A stretch of 40,387 nt of DNA from Akkermansiaceae bacterium (GTDB lineage Bacteria > Verrucomicrobiota > Verrucomicrobiia > Verrucomicrobiales > Akkermansiaceae). Positions 17,892 through 26,088 of the stretch are shown piece after piece. A program made the translations under genes and the position numbers. The first letter of the stretch is position 1. Every line of letters begins with the position of its first letter. Under the pieces are notes generated by a model. It had not been told where the DNA came from and ran no database searches. It saw only the letters and a program-made list of their open reading frames with translations. The stretch spans positions 1-40,387 of the forward strand of contig CAIRGO010000180.1 in NCBI GenBank assembly GCA_903878115.1. The letters run 5' to 3'.

Positions 17892-18068
17892 ATGAAAAAT
17901 GACACCGCCACTGGGTCCATCGCTTTCACGATCGGTGATCTGGAGAAAACAGCAACGAGATTGACGCTCATACGCAATTCCAGCAATACGGCTCTCGTGT
18001 CGATCAATAATTGCGTTTTGGGTGGTAGCGGATCACGTTACATACGCTGGAAAATCACAAAGCAGTAA
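17892..18068 (+). pseudogene. Fragment of an adhesin-type tandem repeat domain (58 codons)
   Basis: A 58-codon open frame in the gap between the convergent trpS and cysteine desulfurase genes. Its translation contains DTATGSIAFTIGD, then LTLIRNSSNTALVSINN and VLGGSGS. From memory this is the repeating unit of very large surface proteins of cyanobacteria, Planctomycetes and Verrucomicrobia (DTATGAIAFTVGD ... SSNTTLVPN ... GGSGANRTVTVTP). Only one unit is left, without signal peptide, neighbours of its kind or a conserved end: the last ten residues no longer fit. The simplest reading is a decayed relic of a larger adhesin gene or of a recombined repeat. A short functional gene is possible but there is no good ribosome binding site or promoter. 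Confidence 0.5.
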
Positions 18069-18084
18069 TTTGCTAAACTAACAG

Positions 18085-19242
18085 CTAAGGAGTATAAACT
18101 ACCACAGGCCCAACGCCGTGACCTTGGACACTGCGCAATTTTTCTACTGCTTGCACCACCAAAGTAGCTGCTTTACTTACCTCTTCTAGCGTATTGAAGC
18201 GTGAAAAACTAAAGCGTAAACTACTCTTTGCTTGTGCCTCACTGATGCCCATCGCTAACTGCACATGAGATGGCTTTTGCTTACCCGCCATGCATGCGGA
18301 ACCAGTGCTGCAGTTCACGTTTTTATCATCTAACAGAATAATTAAACCAGCGCCCTCGCACCCATCAAAAGACAAATGACTTGTGTTCGGCAAACGTTCA
18401 CCTGCTGCACCATTACGTATCACGCCTTGCAACTGATTCATCACCCGTTGCTCAAATGCATCACGCAGCGAAGCAAGAAGATAATTTCCTTCTGCAGCCA
18501 TGGTTGCTTGCGCTAGTTCCGCTGCGACTCCCATGCCAACAATTCCCGCCACATTTTCCGTGCCACTGCGCAGACCATTTTCCTGCCCACCACCAAACAG
18601 CAGTGGCTGAAAACGACAACCACGACGAGCAAACAATGCGCCAATGCCTTTGGGCCCGTGAAATTTATGCGCAGAAATCGCCATAAAATCGACCGCACTG
18701 TTTGCCAGAGAAATAGGAATTTTCCCGATTGCTTGCACCGCGTCACAAAGAAACGGCAACCCTCGTTGATGAGCGAGCGTTGCCGCACGGGCCCAATCCA
18801 TGACCACGCCCGTTTCATTGTTCGCCGCCATGATCGAGACGAAGGCCGCGCGTTCACAAGCCGCCTCGTAGGCATCCCACTGGACTTCGCCTGCTTGATT
18901 TACGCCGCAGCGAACCATCGCTCGCGAAAGCTGCTCGCCACTGCGCAACACCGCACTATGCTCAACCGCCGAAGTGAGAAAATCCCCCTCTCCACAAAGT
19001 TTGTCCAATGATCGGATCGCCGTATTGAGAGCCTCGGTTCCGCCACTGGTGAATATAATTTCTTCCTCGCGCGCCCCGAGCAAGGAGGCGACTTGCGACC
19101 GTGCATGTTCCATTGCTTGACGGGCCTTTTTCCCGCCACCAGAACTGCTTGATGGATTGTGAAAATTTTCCTTCAACCACGGCATCATCGCTTGCCAAAC
19201 TTCTTCGGCAATGGGCGTGGTTGCGTTCGCATCGAGATACAT
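18085..19242 (-). CDS. Cysteine desulfurase (NifS/IscS family)
   Basis: 385 residues from the ATG giving MYLDANATTP, the standard NifS start; upstream codons are not family-like. It is a PLP fold-type I enzyme: HNPSSSSGGGKKAR, TSGGTEALNTAI, EHSAV (His95), NNETG, the PLP lysine in SAHKFHGPKG (K193), RSGTEN and the sulfur-accepting cysteine in STGSACMAG (C317). It removes sulfur from cysteine as a persulfide for Fe-S clusters or thiolated tRNA. The loop around C317 is of the longer class I (NifS/IscS) type. No iscU, iscA or mnmA is adjacent, so which acceptor it serves cannot be told. It is divergent from gapA, with a promoter-like element just before its ATG. Confidence 0.93.
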   Translation of the reverse strand: MYLDANATTPIAEEVWQAMMPWLKENFHNPSSSSGGGKKARQAMEHARSQVASLLGAREEEIIFTSGGTEALNTAIRSLDKLCGEGDFLTSAVEHSAVLRSGEQLSRAMVRCGVNQAGEVQWDAYEAACERAAFVSIMAANNETGVVMDWARAATLAHQRGLPFLCDAVQAIGKIPISLANSAVDFMAISAHKFHGPKGIGALFARRGCRFQPLLFGGGQENGLRSGTENVAGIVGMGVAAELAQATMAAEGNYLLASLRDAFEQRVMNQLQGVIRNGAAGERLPNTSHLSFDGCEGAGLIILLDDKNVNCSTGSACMAGKQKPSHVQLAMGISEAQAKSSLRFSFSRFNTLEEVSKAATLVVQAVEKLRSVQGHGVGPVVVYTP

Positions 19243-19249
19243 GGGCGTT

Positions 19250-19277
19250 ATGGTAAATAGAAATCGCCAAAATTCAA
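19250..19277 (-). promoter_or_regulatory. Putative promoter of the cysteine desulfurase gene, near-leaderless
   Basis: On the minus strand TTGAAT and TACCAT are separated by 16 bases, each matching the sigma-70 consensus at four of six positions. The -10 box ends seven bases before the ATG, so transcription would begin at or next to the start codon. No Shine-Dalgarno sequence could fit in this space. Confidence 0.42.
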
Positions 19278-19327
19278 CAAAGACCATGAAATTCACGCAT
19301 TTTGACGCACTTTTTTTACATCGCCTA

Positions 19328-19355
19328 TTGACGTTCATGCTTTTGCCCGTATTAT
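19328..19355 (+). promoter_or_regulatory. Sigma-70-type promoter of gapA
   Basis: TTGACG (5/6) and TATTAT (5/6) are separated by 16 bases. Transcription would start near 19362, giving a leader of about 56 bases before the gapA ATG. This is the strongest two-box promoter in the window, in keeping with high expression of a glycolytic gene. The leader contains no clear Shine-Dalgarno sequence. Confidence 0.7.
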
Positions 19356-19381
19356 CCGCGCGCACAACAGGTTGCAAGTAG

Positions 19382-20425
<1,044 letters not shown>

Positions 20426-20450
20426 TCGCTGAGTTGTAACAATTACCTCA

Positions 20451-20480
20451 ACCGACCAGTGCAAGCTGGTCGGTTTTTTT
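20451..20480 (+). terminator. Intrinsic terminator of gapA
   Basis: An 8-bp perfect stem (CCGACCAG / CTGGTCGG) with a six-base loop is followed at once by seven T. It begins 26 bases after the gapA stop codon and ends before the ATG chosen for the phosphoesterase gene, so it should separate the two transcripts. Confidence 0.92.
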
Positions 20481-20546
20481 GTGCCTCCATCAGGGAATGA
20501 ACGACTTCTGAATGAAAAAATAAAATCATTCGTATCTGTAGGCATC

Positions 20547-21443
20547 ATGAATTCACCAACACCAAGACGCACTGTTATCAAAAACGGTATTCTCTGCCTT
20601 GCTGGGTTTAGCACACGATCACTTTTCGCGTCGGAAGAATCTTCTAAACCACTTTTTCGTATCGGTATGGTCACGGATTTGCACTACGCGGATAAAGACC
20701 CTGTTGGCACTCGCTTCTATAAAGAAGCTCTCGAAAAACTGGATGCTGCCGTCGCTTTTTTCAATCAAGAAAAAGCAACATTTGTTGTAGAACTTGGTGA
20801 TTTTATCGATTTAGCGCCGACAGTAGAAATCGAAATCGAGTGGCTGAAAACAATGGAAAAGCATTTTTCACCACTGACCATGCCACGTCACTATGTGTTA
20901 GGAAATCATTGCTGCCATGCACTGACGAAAGAAGAATTTGTGGCGCACACGGGCGCGAATAAAGATCATCACTATTCATTCGAGCAACAAGGAATTCGCT
21001 TCATTATTCTCGATGCATGCTTCCGCAGTGATGGAGTCGATTACCAACGCAAGAACTTTGAGTGGTCGGATGCAAACATTCCTACAAATCAATTGCAGTG
21101 GCTGCAAAAACAGCTCGAAGAAAGTAACGGGCCAGTAATCATTCTCGCTCACCAACGTCTCGACGGAGCAAATAATTTTAGCGTGAAAAACTCAGCAGAA
21201 GTGAGAAAAATTCTTGAGAAATCAGGAAAAGTTCTCGCCGTGTTCCAAGGTCATTCGCACAAAAATGATTACCTACAAATCGCAGGAATCCATTATTGCA
21301 CCTTGGTCGCAATGATCGAAGGATCAGGAAAACAAAACAGCGGCTACACACTGCTAGACATCATGCCCGATCACTCACTGCGCCTGCATGGATTCCTGAA
21401 TCAGACAAATCGAGAATTCACCAACAAAGTTCCAACAAAATAA
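20547..21443 (+). CDS. Tat-exported calcineurin-like metallophosphoesterase
   Basis: 298 residues from the ATG giving MNSPTPRRTVIKNGILCLAG, a twin-arginine signal peptide; the frame is open further upstream, but that part overlaps the gapA terminator. The mature domain has the five metallophosphoesterase motifs: MVTDLHYAD (D-x-H), ELGDFID (GD), VLGNHCC (GNH), ILAHQRLD (H) and FQGHSHKND (GHxH). The spacing and the wording GTRFYKEALEKLDAAV with LGDFID resemble the Mn-dependent ADP-ribose/CDP-alcohol diphosphatase branch, so a nucleotide diphosphate-type substrate in the periplasm is possible but not proven. It is convergent with plsC. Confidence 0.87.
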   Translation: MNSPTPRRTVIKNGILCLAGFSTRSLFASEESSKPLFRIGMVTDLHYADKDPVGTRFYKEALEKLDAAVAFFNQEKATFVVELGDFIDLAPTVEIEIEWLKTMEKHFSPLTMPRHYVLGNHCCHALTKEEFVAHTGANKDHHYSFEQQGIRFIILDACFRSDGVDYQRKNFEWSDANIPTNQLQWLQKQLEESNGPVIILAHQRLDGANNFSVKNSAEVRKILEKSGKVLAVFQGHSHKNDYLQIAGIHYCTLVAMIEGSGKQNSGYTLLDIMPDHSLRLHGFLNQTNREFTNKVPTK

Positions 21444-21459
21444 AACTATCCCTAGTTTT
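21442..21459. terminator. Small symmetric hairpin between convergent genes
   Basis: AAAACTA, a four-base loop and TAGTTTT form a perfect 7-bp stem in the 18-base gap between the phosphoesterase and plsC stop codons. Its arms are A/T-rich, so each strand reads stem followed by T residues, which would suit a bidirectional terminator. The stem is GC-poor and therefore weak. Confidence 0.4.
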
Positions 21460-21461
21460 CC

Positions 21462-22064
21462 TTAGAGCGCTGCGATTTCTTTCATGATTCGGTCAGCGAT
21501 GACTTGATAGTCTTCCTTACTTTTCGTTAGACCTTCTTTGGAAAAATCAATCGCTGGGCCAATCGTTACCGTAATGCGTGAAAAACGAATCCGGCCACTG
21601 CCGATAGGCAATGCTTCGAAGGCTCCACGAATGCGCACTGGCTGCACCAGCACTCCTGCTTTAGCGACCATCAGACCAATTCCTGGTTGGGCTTTGCCAA
21701 TATCTCCGGTAGGACTGCGTACGCCTTCCGGAAATACCAACACCCGTTCACCACGCTGTAATAACTTAATGATGGTTTTTAAACTCGCCATGTCAGGGCG
21801 TTCTTGATCGACGGGAATAGCTTTCCATTTTGTATAAACCCATTTTCCGAGCCCCACAAATAGTGTTTTGCGCGCTAGGAAATACATTTCATCCCGGTAG
21901 AGATTACCAATCAATGGTGGATCAAGAAAGCTCTGATGATTGGACGCTACCATCACGGCTCCTTCTTTGATTAAATTTTCTTCACCAATGATACGCAAGC
22001 CGAACAGCGTGCGATAAGCGGCACCGAAGCTCATCCATCCTAACCAATATATCCATCTCATCAT
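21462..22064 (-). CDS. plsC: 1-acyl-sn-glycerol-3-phosphate acyltransferase
   Basis: 200 residues. Acyltransferase motif I is NHQSFLD (H43 and D48, the H-x4-D catalytic pair), followed by the glycerol-phosphate binding part FPEGVRSPTG and the later hydrophobic motif GVLVQPVRI. An N-terminal hydrophobic stretch would anchor it in the inner membrane. It acylates lysophosphatidic acid at the sn-2 position to phosphatidic acid. It is the last gene of a tyrA-aroA-cmk-plsC run, 34 bases after cmk. The pairing of cmk and plsC occurs in many bacteria. Confidence 0.9.
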   Translation of the reverse strand: MMRWIYWLGWMSFGAAYRTLFGLRIIGEENLIKEGAVMVASNHQSFLDPPLIGNLYRDEMYFLARKTLFVGLGKWVYTKWKAIPVDQERPDMASLKTIIKLLQRGERVLVFPEGVRSPTGDIGKAQPGIGLMVAKAGVLVQPVRIRGAFEALPIGSGRIRFSRITVTIGPAIDFSKEGLTKSKEDYQVIADRIMKEIAAL

Positions 22065-22098
22065 AATCGTTAGCCTAACAAACTTTTATTTATTCTTC

Positions 22099-22761
22099 TT
22101 ACCACTGCAAGCCTTGGCTTCGCAAAATATCCAGAGACGCCTCTACGGCACTGGCCACAGTATGATCTGAGTTATCAAGAACCACAGCGCCCTTTGCCAC
22201 GACTAACGGAGCCGTGGCGCGTGCGCTATCAGCATGATCTCGTGCTGCCACGCTATCAGTTACCCCTTCAGCAGAGCGTCGCGCCGCACGGACTTCTGCT
22301 GAGGCATCGACATAAATTTTATAGGGCGTATCTGGAAAAACAACCGAGCCAATATCACGACCTTCCATGACAACGCTGGTGCGTTGCAAATAATCACGTT
22401 GCAGGGCGACCAAGCGTTCACGCACTAGCGGAATGGCAGAAACGATCGACACCGCTTGATTGACTTGCAGGCTACGTAATTCATCGTGCAAGACAACACC
22501 ATCAATTGCGATGGTCGAAAAACAACCATCCACGCCACAACCGATGGCCATATTTTCTAATGCCTGCTCGACAGCATCTTGATCGAATGGATCAATTCCC
22601 AACGATAATATTTTCCATGTCACCGCGCGATACATTGCACCAGAGTTGACCATCACGAGACCTAAATGGCGCGCCAGATTCCGCGCGATCGTGCTTTTAC
22701 CAGAAGCTGCAGGACCATCAATGGCAATGGCTACGTGATGCTGATTTTTGATCAATGCCAT
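22099..22761 (-). CDS. cmk: Cytidylate kinase
   Basis: 220 residues. The N-terminal P-loop is GPAASGKST (16-24) followed by NSGAMYRAVTWK, which is the CMP-kinase signature; VVMEGRDIGSVVFPDT and KIYVDASAEVRAARR carry the CMP-binding and lid residues. It phosphorylates CMP and dCMP to the diphosphates. The start overlaps the end of aroA by ten bases, so translation is likely coupled. The usual downstream partner rpsA is absent; plsC follows instead. Confidence 0.95.
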   Translation of the reverse strand: MALIKNQHHVAIAIDGPAASGKSTIARNLARHLGLVMVNSGAMYRAVTWKILSLGIDPFDQDAVEQALENMAIGCGVDGCFSTIAIDGVVLHDELRSLQVNQAVSIVSAIPLVRERLVALQRDYLQRTSVVMEGRDIGSVVFPDTPYKIYVDASAEVRAARRSAEGVTDSVAARDHADSARATAPLVVAKGAVVLDNSDHTVASAVEASLDILRSQGLQW

Positions 22762-24119
22762 GAGCTTTGGTGGATAATTGTCTTCATTTCAAATGCCGCA
22801 TGATCGGATTTTTCCTTCATAATCGCCTGCAAATGCTTGGAAAATCCTGGATATGAAGTATTAACGCAGTCGGTATTTTCAATAATCGTTTCTCCCTCAG
22901 CGAATAATCCAGCGATCGCGAATGCCATAGCGATACGATGATCTCCGAAACTTTGCAGCACCGCACCGTGGAGTTTTTTTCCACCAGTGATTTCCATTCC
23001 GTCATCAAATTCAGTCACATCTGCCCCCATGAGGCGTAGATTGTCGACCACTGTTTTGATGCGATCTGTTTCTTTCACTCGAAGTTCATGCGCATTTCGA
23101 ATGACTGTAGTTCCCTCGGCCAGCGCCGCAGCCACCGCGATCACAGGAATCTCATCAATTAGGTTAGGAACTTCCTCAGGACGAATCACCGTGCCTACAA
23201 GACCCCGGCCACAAACTTCAATGTTGCCGATTGGCTCACCATCTTCTTGTGAGCGCACTATGTCACTAATTTTTGCGCCCATTCTTACTAACACCGTGAT
23301 GATCGCATTACGCGTTTCATTGAGTCCCACATTTTGAATCAACAAACGTGATCCATTTAGCGCAGCGGCAGCAACAAGCCAAAAAGCAGCGCTAGAAATA
23401 TCACCTGGCACATGGAAATCACGAGCCTCAGGCACCTGTCCGCCGCGAATGGTAATGGTATTCCCCTCACGTTGCGTTCTCACGCGAAAAGCCGCCAGCA
23501 TACGTTCGGTATGATCGCGCGTTTCTGCTGGCTGAATCACGGTCGTTTTGCCTTCACAAAAAAGACCTGCGAGTAAAATGGCACTTTTTACCTGAGCACT
23601 CGCGACAGGCATTTCATAAGTAATCGGCTGCAAAGTTCCGCCATGAATCAATAACGGCGCACAACCTGGCTTCGCTCCTTTAGATTCAATGTTTGCTCCC
23701 ATCTGTGACAGAGGATTGATGATTCGCCCCATCGGACGCGATGAAAGTGAATCATCTCCATACAATTCCGTGTCAAATGGTTGCGCCGCAAGCAAGCCAG
23801 CGAGCAAGCGCATGCCAGTGCCAGAGTTTCCACAATCAATCGGAAATGGTGCTTTTTGCAATTTCATGTTGCGCCCCTTGATGCGAATCACCGTAGGACC
23901 ATAGCCTTCCATTTCTTCGATGATATCGTAATTCACCCCAAGTGATCCCATCGCTTTGAGAGTATTTAGACAATCTTCACTGGGCAGAAAATTGCGTATT
24001 TCACACTCCCCGCTTGATAGACCCGCGATGATGGCGGCGCGATGCGACATACTTTTATCACCCGGCACACTGAACTCCGCGTTGAGATGACTGATGGCTT
24101 TAACTTTGAATTCACTCAT
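22752..24119 (-). CDS. aroA: 3-phosphoshikimate 1-carboxyvinyltransferase (EPSP synthase)
   Basis: 455 residues with the EPSP synthase signatures PGDKSMSHRAAI, GNSGTGMRLLAGLLA and RVKETDRI, and SFGDHRIAMAFAIAGLFAEG near the end. It transfers the enolpyruvyl group of PEP to shikimate 3-phosphate, the sixth step of the shikimate pathway. The sequence variant around GNSGTGMR is that of class II-like enzymes of many PVC and Gram-positive bacteria. It lies 13 bases after tyrA and overlaps cmk by ten bases. The C-terminal tail after KHLQAIMKEK is longer than usual by roughly 20 residues and seems to arise from the overlap. Confidence 0.95.
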   Translation of the reverse strand: MSEFKVKAISHLNAEFSVPGDKSMSHRAAIIAGLSSGECEIRNFLPSEDCLNTLKAMGSLGVNYDIIEEMEGYGPTVIRIKGRNMKLQKAPFPIDCGNSGTGMRLLAGLLAAQPFDTELYGDDSLSSRPMGRIINPLSQMGANIESKGAKPGCAPLLIHGGTLQPITYEMPVASAQVKSAILLAGLFCEGKTTVIQPAETRDHTERMLAAFRVRTQREGNTITIRGGQVPEARDFHVPGDISSAAFWLVAAAALNGSRLLIQNVGLNETRNAIITVLVRMGAKISDIVRSQEDGEPIGNIEVCGRGLVGTVIRPEEVPNLIDEIPVIAVAAALAEGTTVIRNAHELRVKETDRIKTVVDNLRLMGADVTEFDDGMEITGGKKLHGAVLQSFGDHRIAMAFAIAGLFAEGETIIENTDCVNTSYPGFSKHLQAIMKEKSDHAAFEMKTIIHQSSWH

Positions 24120-24132
24120 GCTTAAAAATTTA

Positions 24133-24987
24133 CTAACGAGAAATAGGCGACGGAATCAGATCACGTCGGCGTTTGGCTTCGGAAAGCCATTCGCACGCAC
24201 GTTCATGGTCTGCTGATTCAAGAATTTCAAGCATTTCACGCATTTCTTTGATCGATTCGCGCAATGGTGGCAAAATAGCATCGCGATTTTCACACAAAAT
24301 TTCCGCCCACATATCTGGATTCCCCGAAGCCACACGCGTGGTATCTCGCAGTCCACCCCCTCCAAATACTGCGCTATCAGGATTTTTTAGCGCCACCATC
24401 GCACCCACAGCGGCAAGCAAATGCGGGAAATGGCTCACTCTAGCGACCAATTCATCGTGCTCTTGCGCAGTCATCCATGAAGTATTACACCCGAGGCGAT
24501 TCCAAAAATTCTCTAATATAATTGCTTGATCGCTCACCACATCATCATCGTTCGTCAATAGACAAGCCGCATGATGAAAAAGATTAGCGCGCGCTTGCTC
24601 GATACCGCCTTTTTCTCCACCTGCCATTGGATGGCTCCCAATGAAATTCATTCCTGCACCGCGCACTACCTCGCGCAGAGCTTCGTGTGGCATACGTTTG
24701 ACACTGCCAACATCAGTGATCAAGCAATCAGCTGGTAACCCAGCATCGATGGCATCATTGAGGATCTTAGCCATCGCGCCGACAGGCACACAAAGGATCA
24801 GCAAATCAGCATCTGCGACAGCATCAGATAGCTCAATAGTAGCACTAAGCCCCATGGCTTCTGCGCAGAAAACTGTTTCTGTGCGTCGCGCCCAGATTCT
24901 CACATTCGCATGATGCGCCACAGCAAGTGCGATGGAACCACCCAACAATCCGCCGCCGATGATGGCAATATTTTTTATCTCTCGCAT
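24133..24987 (-). CDS. tyrA: Prephenate dehydrogenase
   Basis: 284 residues. The Rossmann motif IAIIGGGLLGGSIALAV is at the N-terminus, followed by DLLILCVPVGA, ITDVGSVK, FIGSHPMAGGEKGG with the catalytic histidine region, and VARVSHFPHLLAAVGA. It oxidises prephenate to 4-hydroxyphenylpyruvate for tyrosine. The start is fixed by the Rossmann motif and by the lack of another start codon nearby. Oddly, the ATG follows the T-tract of a terminator hairpin directly, with no room for a Shine-Dalgarno sequence; see the terminator entry. It heads the tyrA-aroA-cmk-plsC unit, as in several phyla. Confidence 0.93.
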   Translation of the reverse strand: MREIKNIAIIGGGLLGGSIALAVAHHANVRIWARRTETVFCAEAMGLSATIELSDAVADADLLILCVPVGAMAKILNDAIDAGLPADCLITDVGSVKRMPHEALREVVRGAGMNFIGSHPMAGGEKGGIEQARANLFHHAACLLTNDDDVVSDQAIILENFWNRLGCNTSWMTAQEHDELVARVSHFPHLLAAVGAMVALKNPDSAVFGGGGLRDTTRVASGNPDMWAEILCENRDAILPPLRESIKEMREMLEILESADHERACEWLSEAKRRRDLIPSPISR

Positions 24988-25018
24988 GAAAAAACTCGCC
25001 GGGCAGGTAGCCCGGCGA
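24988..25018 (-). terminator. Intrinsic terminator directly before tyrA
   Basis: A perfect 9-bp GC-rich stem (TCGCCGGGC / GCCCGGCGA on the minus strand) with a five-base loop is followed by G and six T. It lies 30 bases after the stop of the lipoprotein gene and would end that transcript. The T-tract is separated from the tyrA ATG by a single C, so the hairpin could also attenuate or control tyrA. Confidence 0.85.
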
Positions 25019-25048
25019 TATAGAATAAAAGTGCAGAATCCTTATCGA

Positions 25049-25519
25049 TCACGGAACCCTGAAGTGCTTCTTCTCCGAAGCTGGATACTGCGGATCAGCA
25101 ACTAAAGTGCCGCTAGGAATTCCCTTCACATCGACCACTTTATTGTTAAATGGGCTAAATACGAAACCTGGTTTGCCAGGGACGGCTGCCGCCGTTGGGT
25201 GATTCTTAGGTGCTGGCTTATCGATCGGTTTATCTGTAGAATCAATGATGGGTTTTTCCGCTCCATCTCCATTCGGATCTGTAACGCCTGCATTGTCAAG
25301 ACCATTGCGCTTTTCCGCTTCTTTAAGCGCTTCATCTTTCTTGCGCATTTCTTCACGTTTCGCATCAATCTCTTGCTGCTTCGGATCCATTAACGTACCC
25401 CCATTTGGTCTTCTTTGACCCTGACGAATGGGGCGCCCATTCTCATCATAGGGGACACAAGAGGTGAAAAAAACGCCACAGAGAAGTGTTACTGCTGTAT
25501 ATACAAATTTACCGTTCAT
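25049..25519 (-). CDS. Small lipoprotein with conserved C-terminal motif, function unknown
   Basis: 156 residues from the ATG giving MNGKFVYTAVTLLCGVFFTS; the signal peptide ends in the lipobox FTSC (Cys21). The mature protein has a highly charged Lys/Glu-rich helix (about 50-80), an Asp/Pro/Lys-rich low-complexity linker, then a compact C-terminal block PGFVFSPFNNKVVDV, KGIPSGTLVADPQYP and KKHFRVP. I recall this end block from unannotated verrucomicrobial lipoproteins but know no function. An upstream in-frame ATG would add 27 residues that spoil the signal peptide. The ECF sigma operon lies upstream, and a strong terminator follows. Confidence 0.75.
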   Translation of the reverse strand: MNGKFVYTAVTLLCGVFFTSCVPYDENGRPIRQGQRRPNGGTLMDPKQQEIDAKREEMRKKDEALKEAEKRNGLDNAGVTDPNGDGAEKPIIDSTDKPIDKPAPKNHPTAAAVPGKPGFVFSPFNNKVVDVKGIPSGTLVADPQYPASEKKHFRVP

Positions 25520-25633
25520 GATTTTTAAAGTGTTGGGTCGAACGCGTCTGGCAGTGCGTTGCGGTGGGGAGAAACTTAATAAATATTGACAGCTAGTCAA
25601 GCACGCATTGCAAAAAAGCAGTAAAAGAAAAAA
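25520..25633. other. Short intergenic stretch with an inverted repeat
   Basis: This gap precedes the lipoprotein gene on the minus strand. It contains TTGAC-AGCTA-GTCAA (25586-25600), a 5-bp inverted repeat whose minus-strand half gives TTGACT, a possible -35 box, although no good -10 lies 16-18 bases further on. A run of A residues precedes it. No coding sequence is seen. Confidence 0.3.
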
Positions 25634-25774
25634 TCAAAATGGTTCTACCACCGGTGCTTTCTCTGGCTGATCTTTTTTCAGCTCGTTTGAGTAACTAGGC
25701 ATTACCGGAGCCGCTGGAGTAGGAGCAGGATAATGCACTGGCACGGGTGAATTTTCGCGAATTGTTCGATCATG
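25634..25774 (-). other. Open, coding-like tail after the in-frame TGA of the small membrane protein
   Basis: Directly after the TGA that ends the small membrane protein gene, the same frame stays open for 46 codons to a TGA at 25634-25636. It reads HDRTIRENS, then PVPVHYPAPTPAAPVMPSY and SNELKKDQPEKAPVVEPF. The proline/alanine-rich linker with a charged end looks like a real periplasmic or cytoplasmic tail rather than random sequence, and it has no start codon or leader of its own except one internal ATG. It may be the lost C-terminus of the membrane protein or be reached by readthrough. Confidence 0.45.
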
Positions 25775-26017
25775 TCACGGAGATAGCAAAAGCCACATCA
25801 TTACTAACGCATAGCTGATGCCTAGCGGATAGGTCCATTTCGCAGCGTTGAACTCATCAAACCAGTGACCCAAACCTTCGAAAAAACGGCCCGATTTTTT
25901 GCTCTCACGCTGAGCCAAACGCTGGCGTTGATGAAACTCTTTCACAAAGTCGTCCATGTAACCTTCGCGTGGCGTTTCATGGCGCTTGAGTTTCAAAAGA
26001 TCGTTGATCGAGTCCAT
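25775..26017 (-). CDS. Small single-pass membrane protein of the ECF sigma locus
   Basis: 80 residues: a charged N-terminal cytoplasmic part (DDFVKEFHQRQRLAQRESKK, about 22-41), a short amphipathic stretch, and one membrane helix (61-79, WTYPLGISYALVMMWLLLS), after which it stops at once with TGA. It follows the ECF sigma gene by 71 bases on the same strand. The place after a sigma factor and the layout of a cytoplasmic head with one helix would suit an anti-sigma or accessory protein, but there is no zinc-binding H-x3-C-x2-C motif and I recognise no family. The frame continues open past the stop; see the adjoining entry. Confidence 0.7.
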   Translation of the reverse strand: MDSINDLLKLKRHETPREGYMDDFVKEFHQRQRLAQRESKKSGRFFEGLGHWFDEFNAAKWTYPLGISYALVMMWLLLSP

Positions 26018-26088
26018 TTTTATAATTAATTACGTGAAAACGTTAAGAATTGTGTATATTTTAGCAAAAAATGCAAGAAATTTTAAAA

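Noticed and set aside
25634-25777. Selenocysteine at the in-frame TGA
   Set aside because: No SECIS-like stable hairpin follows the codon and the next residues are those of a linker, not of a redox site.
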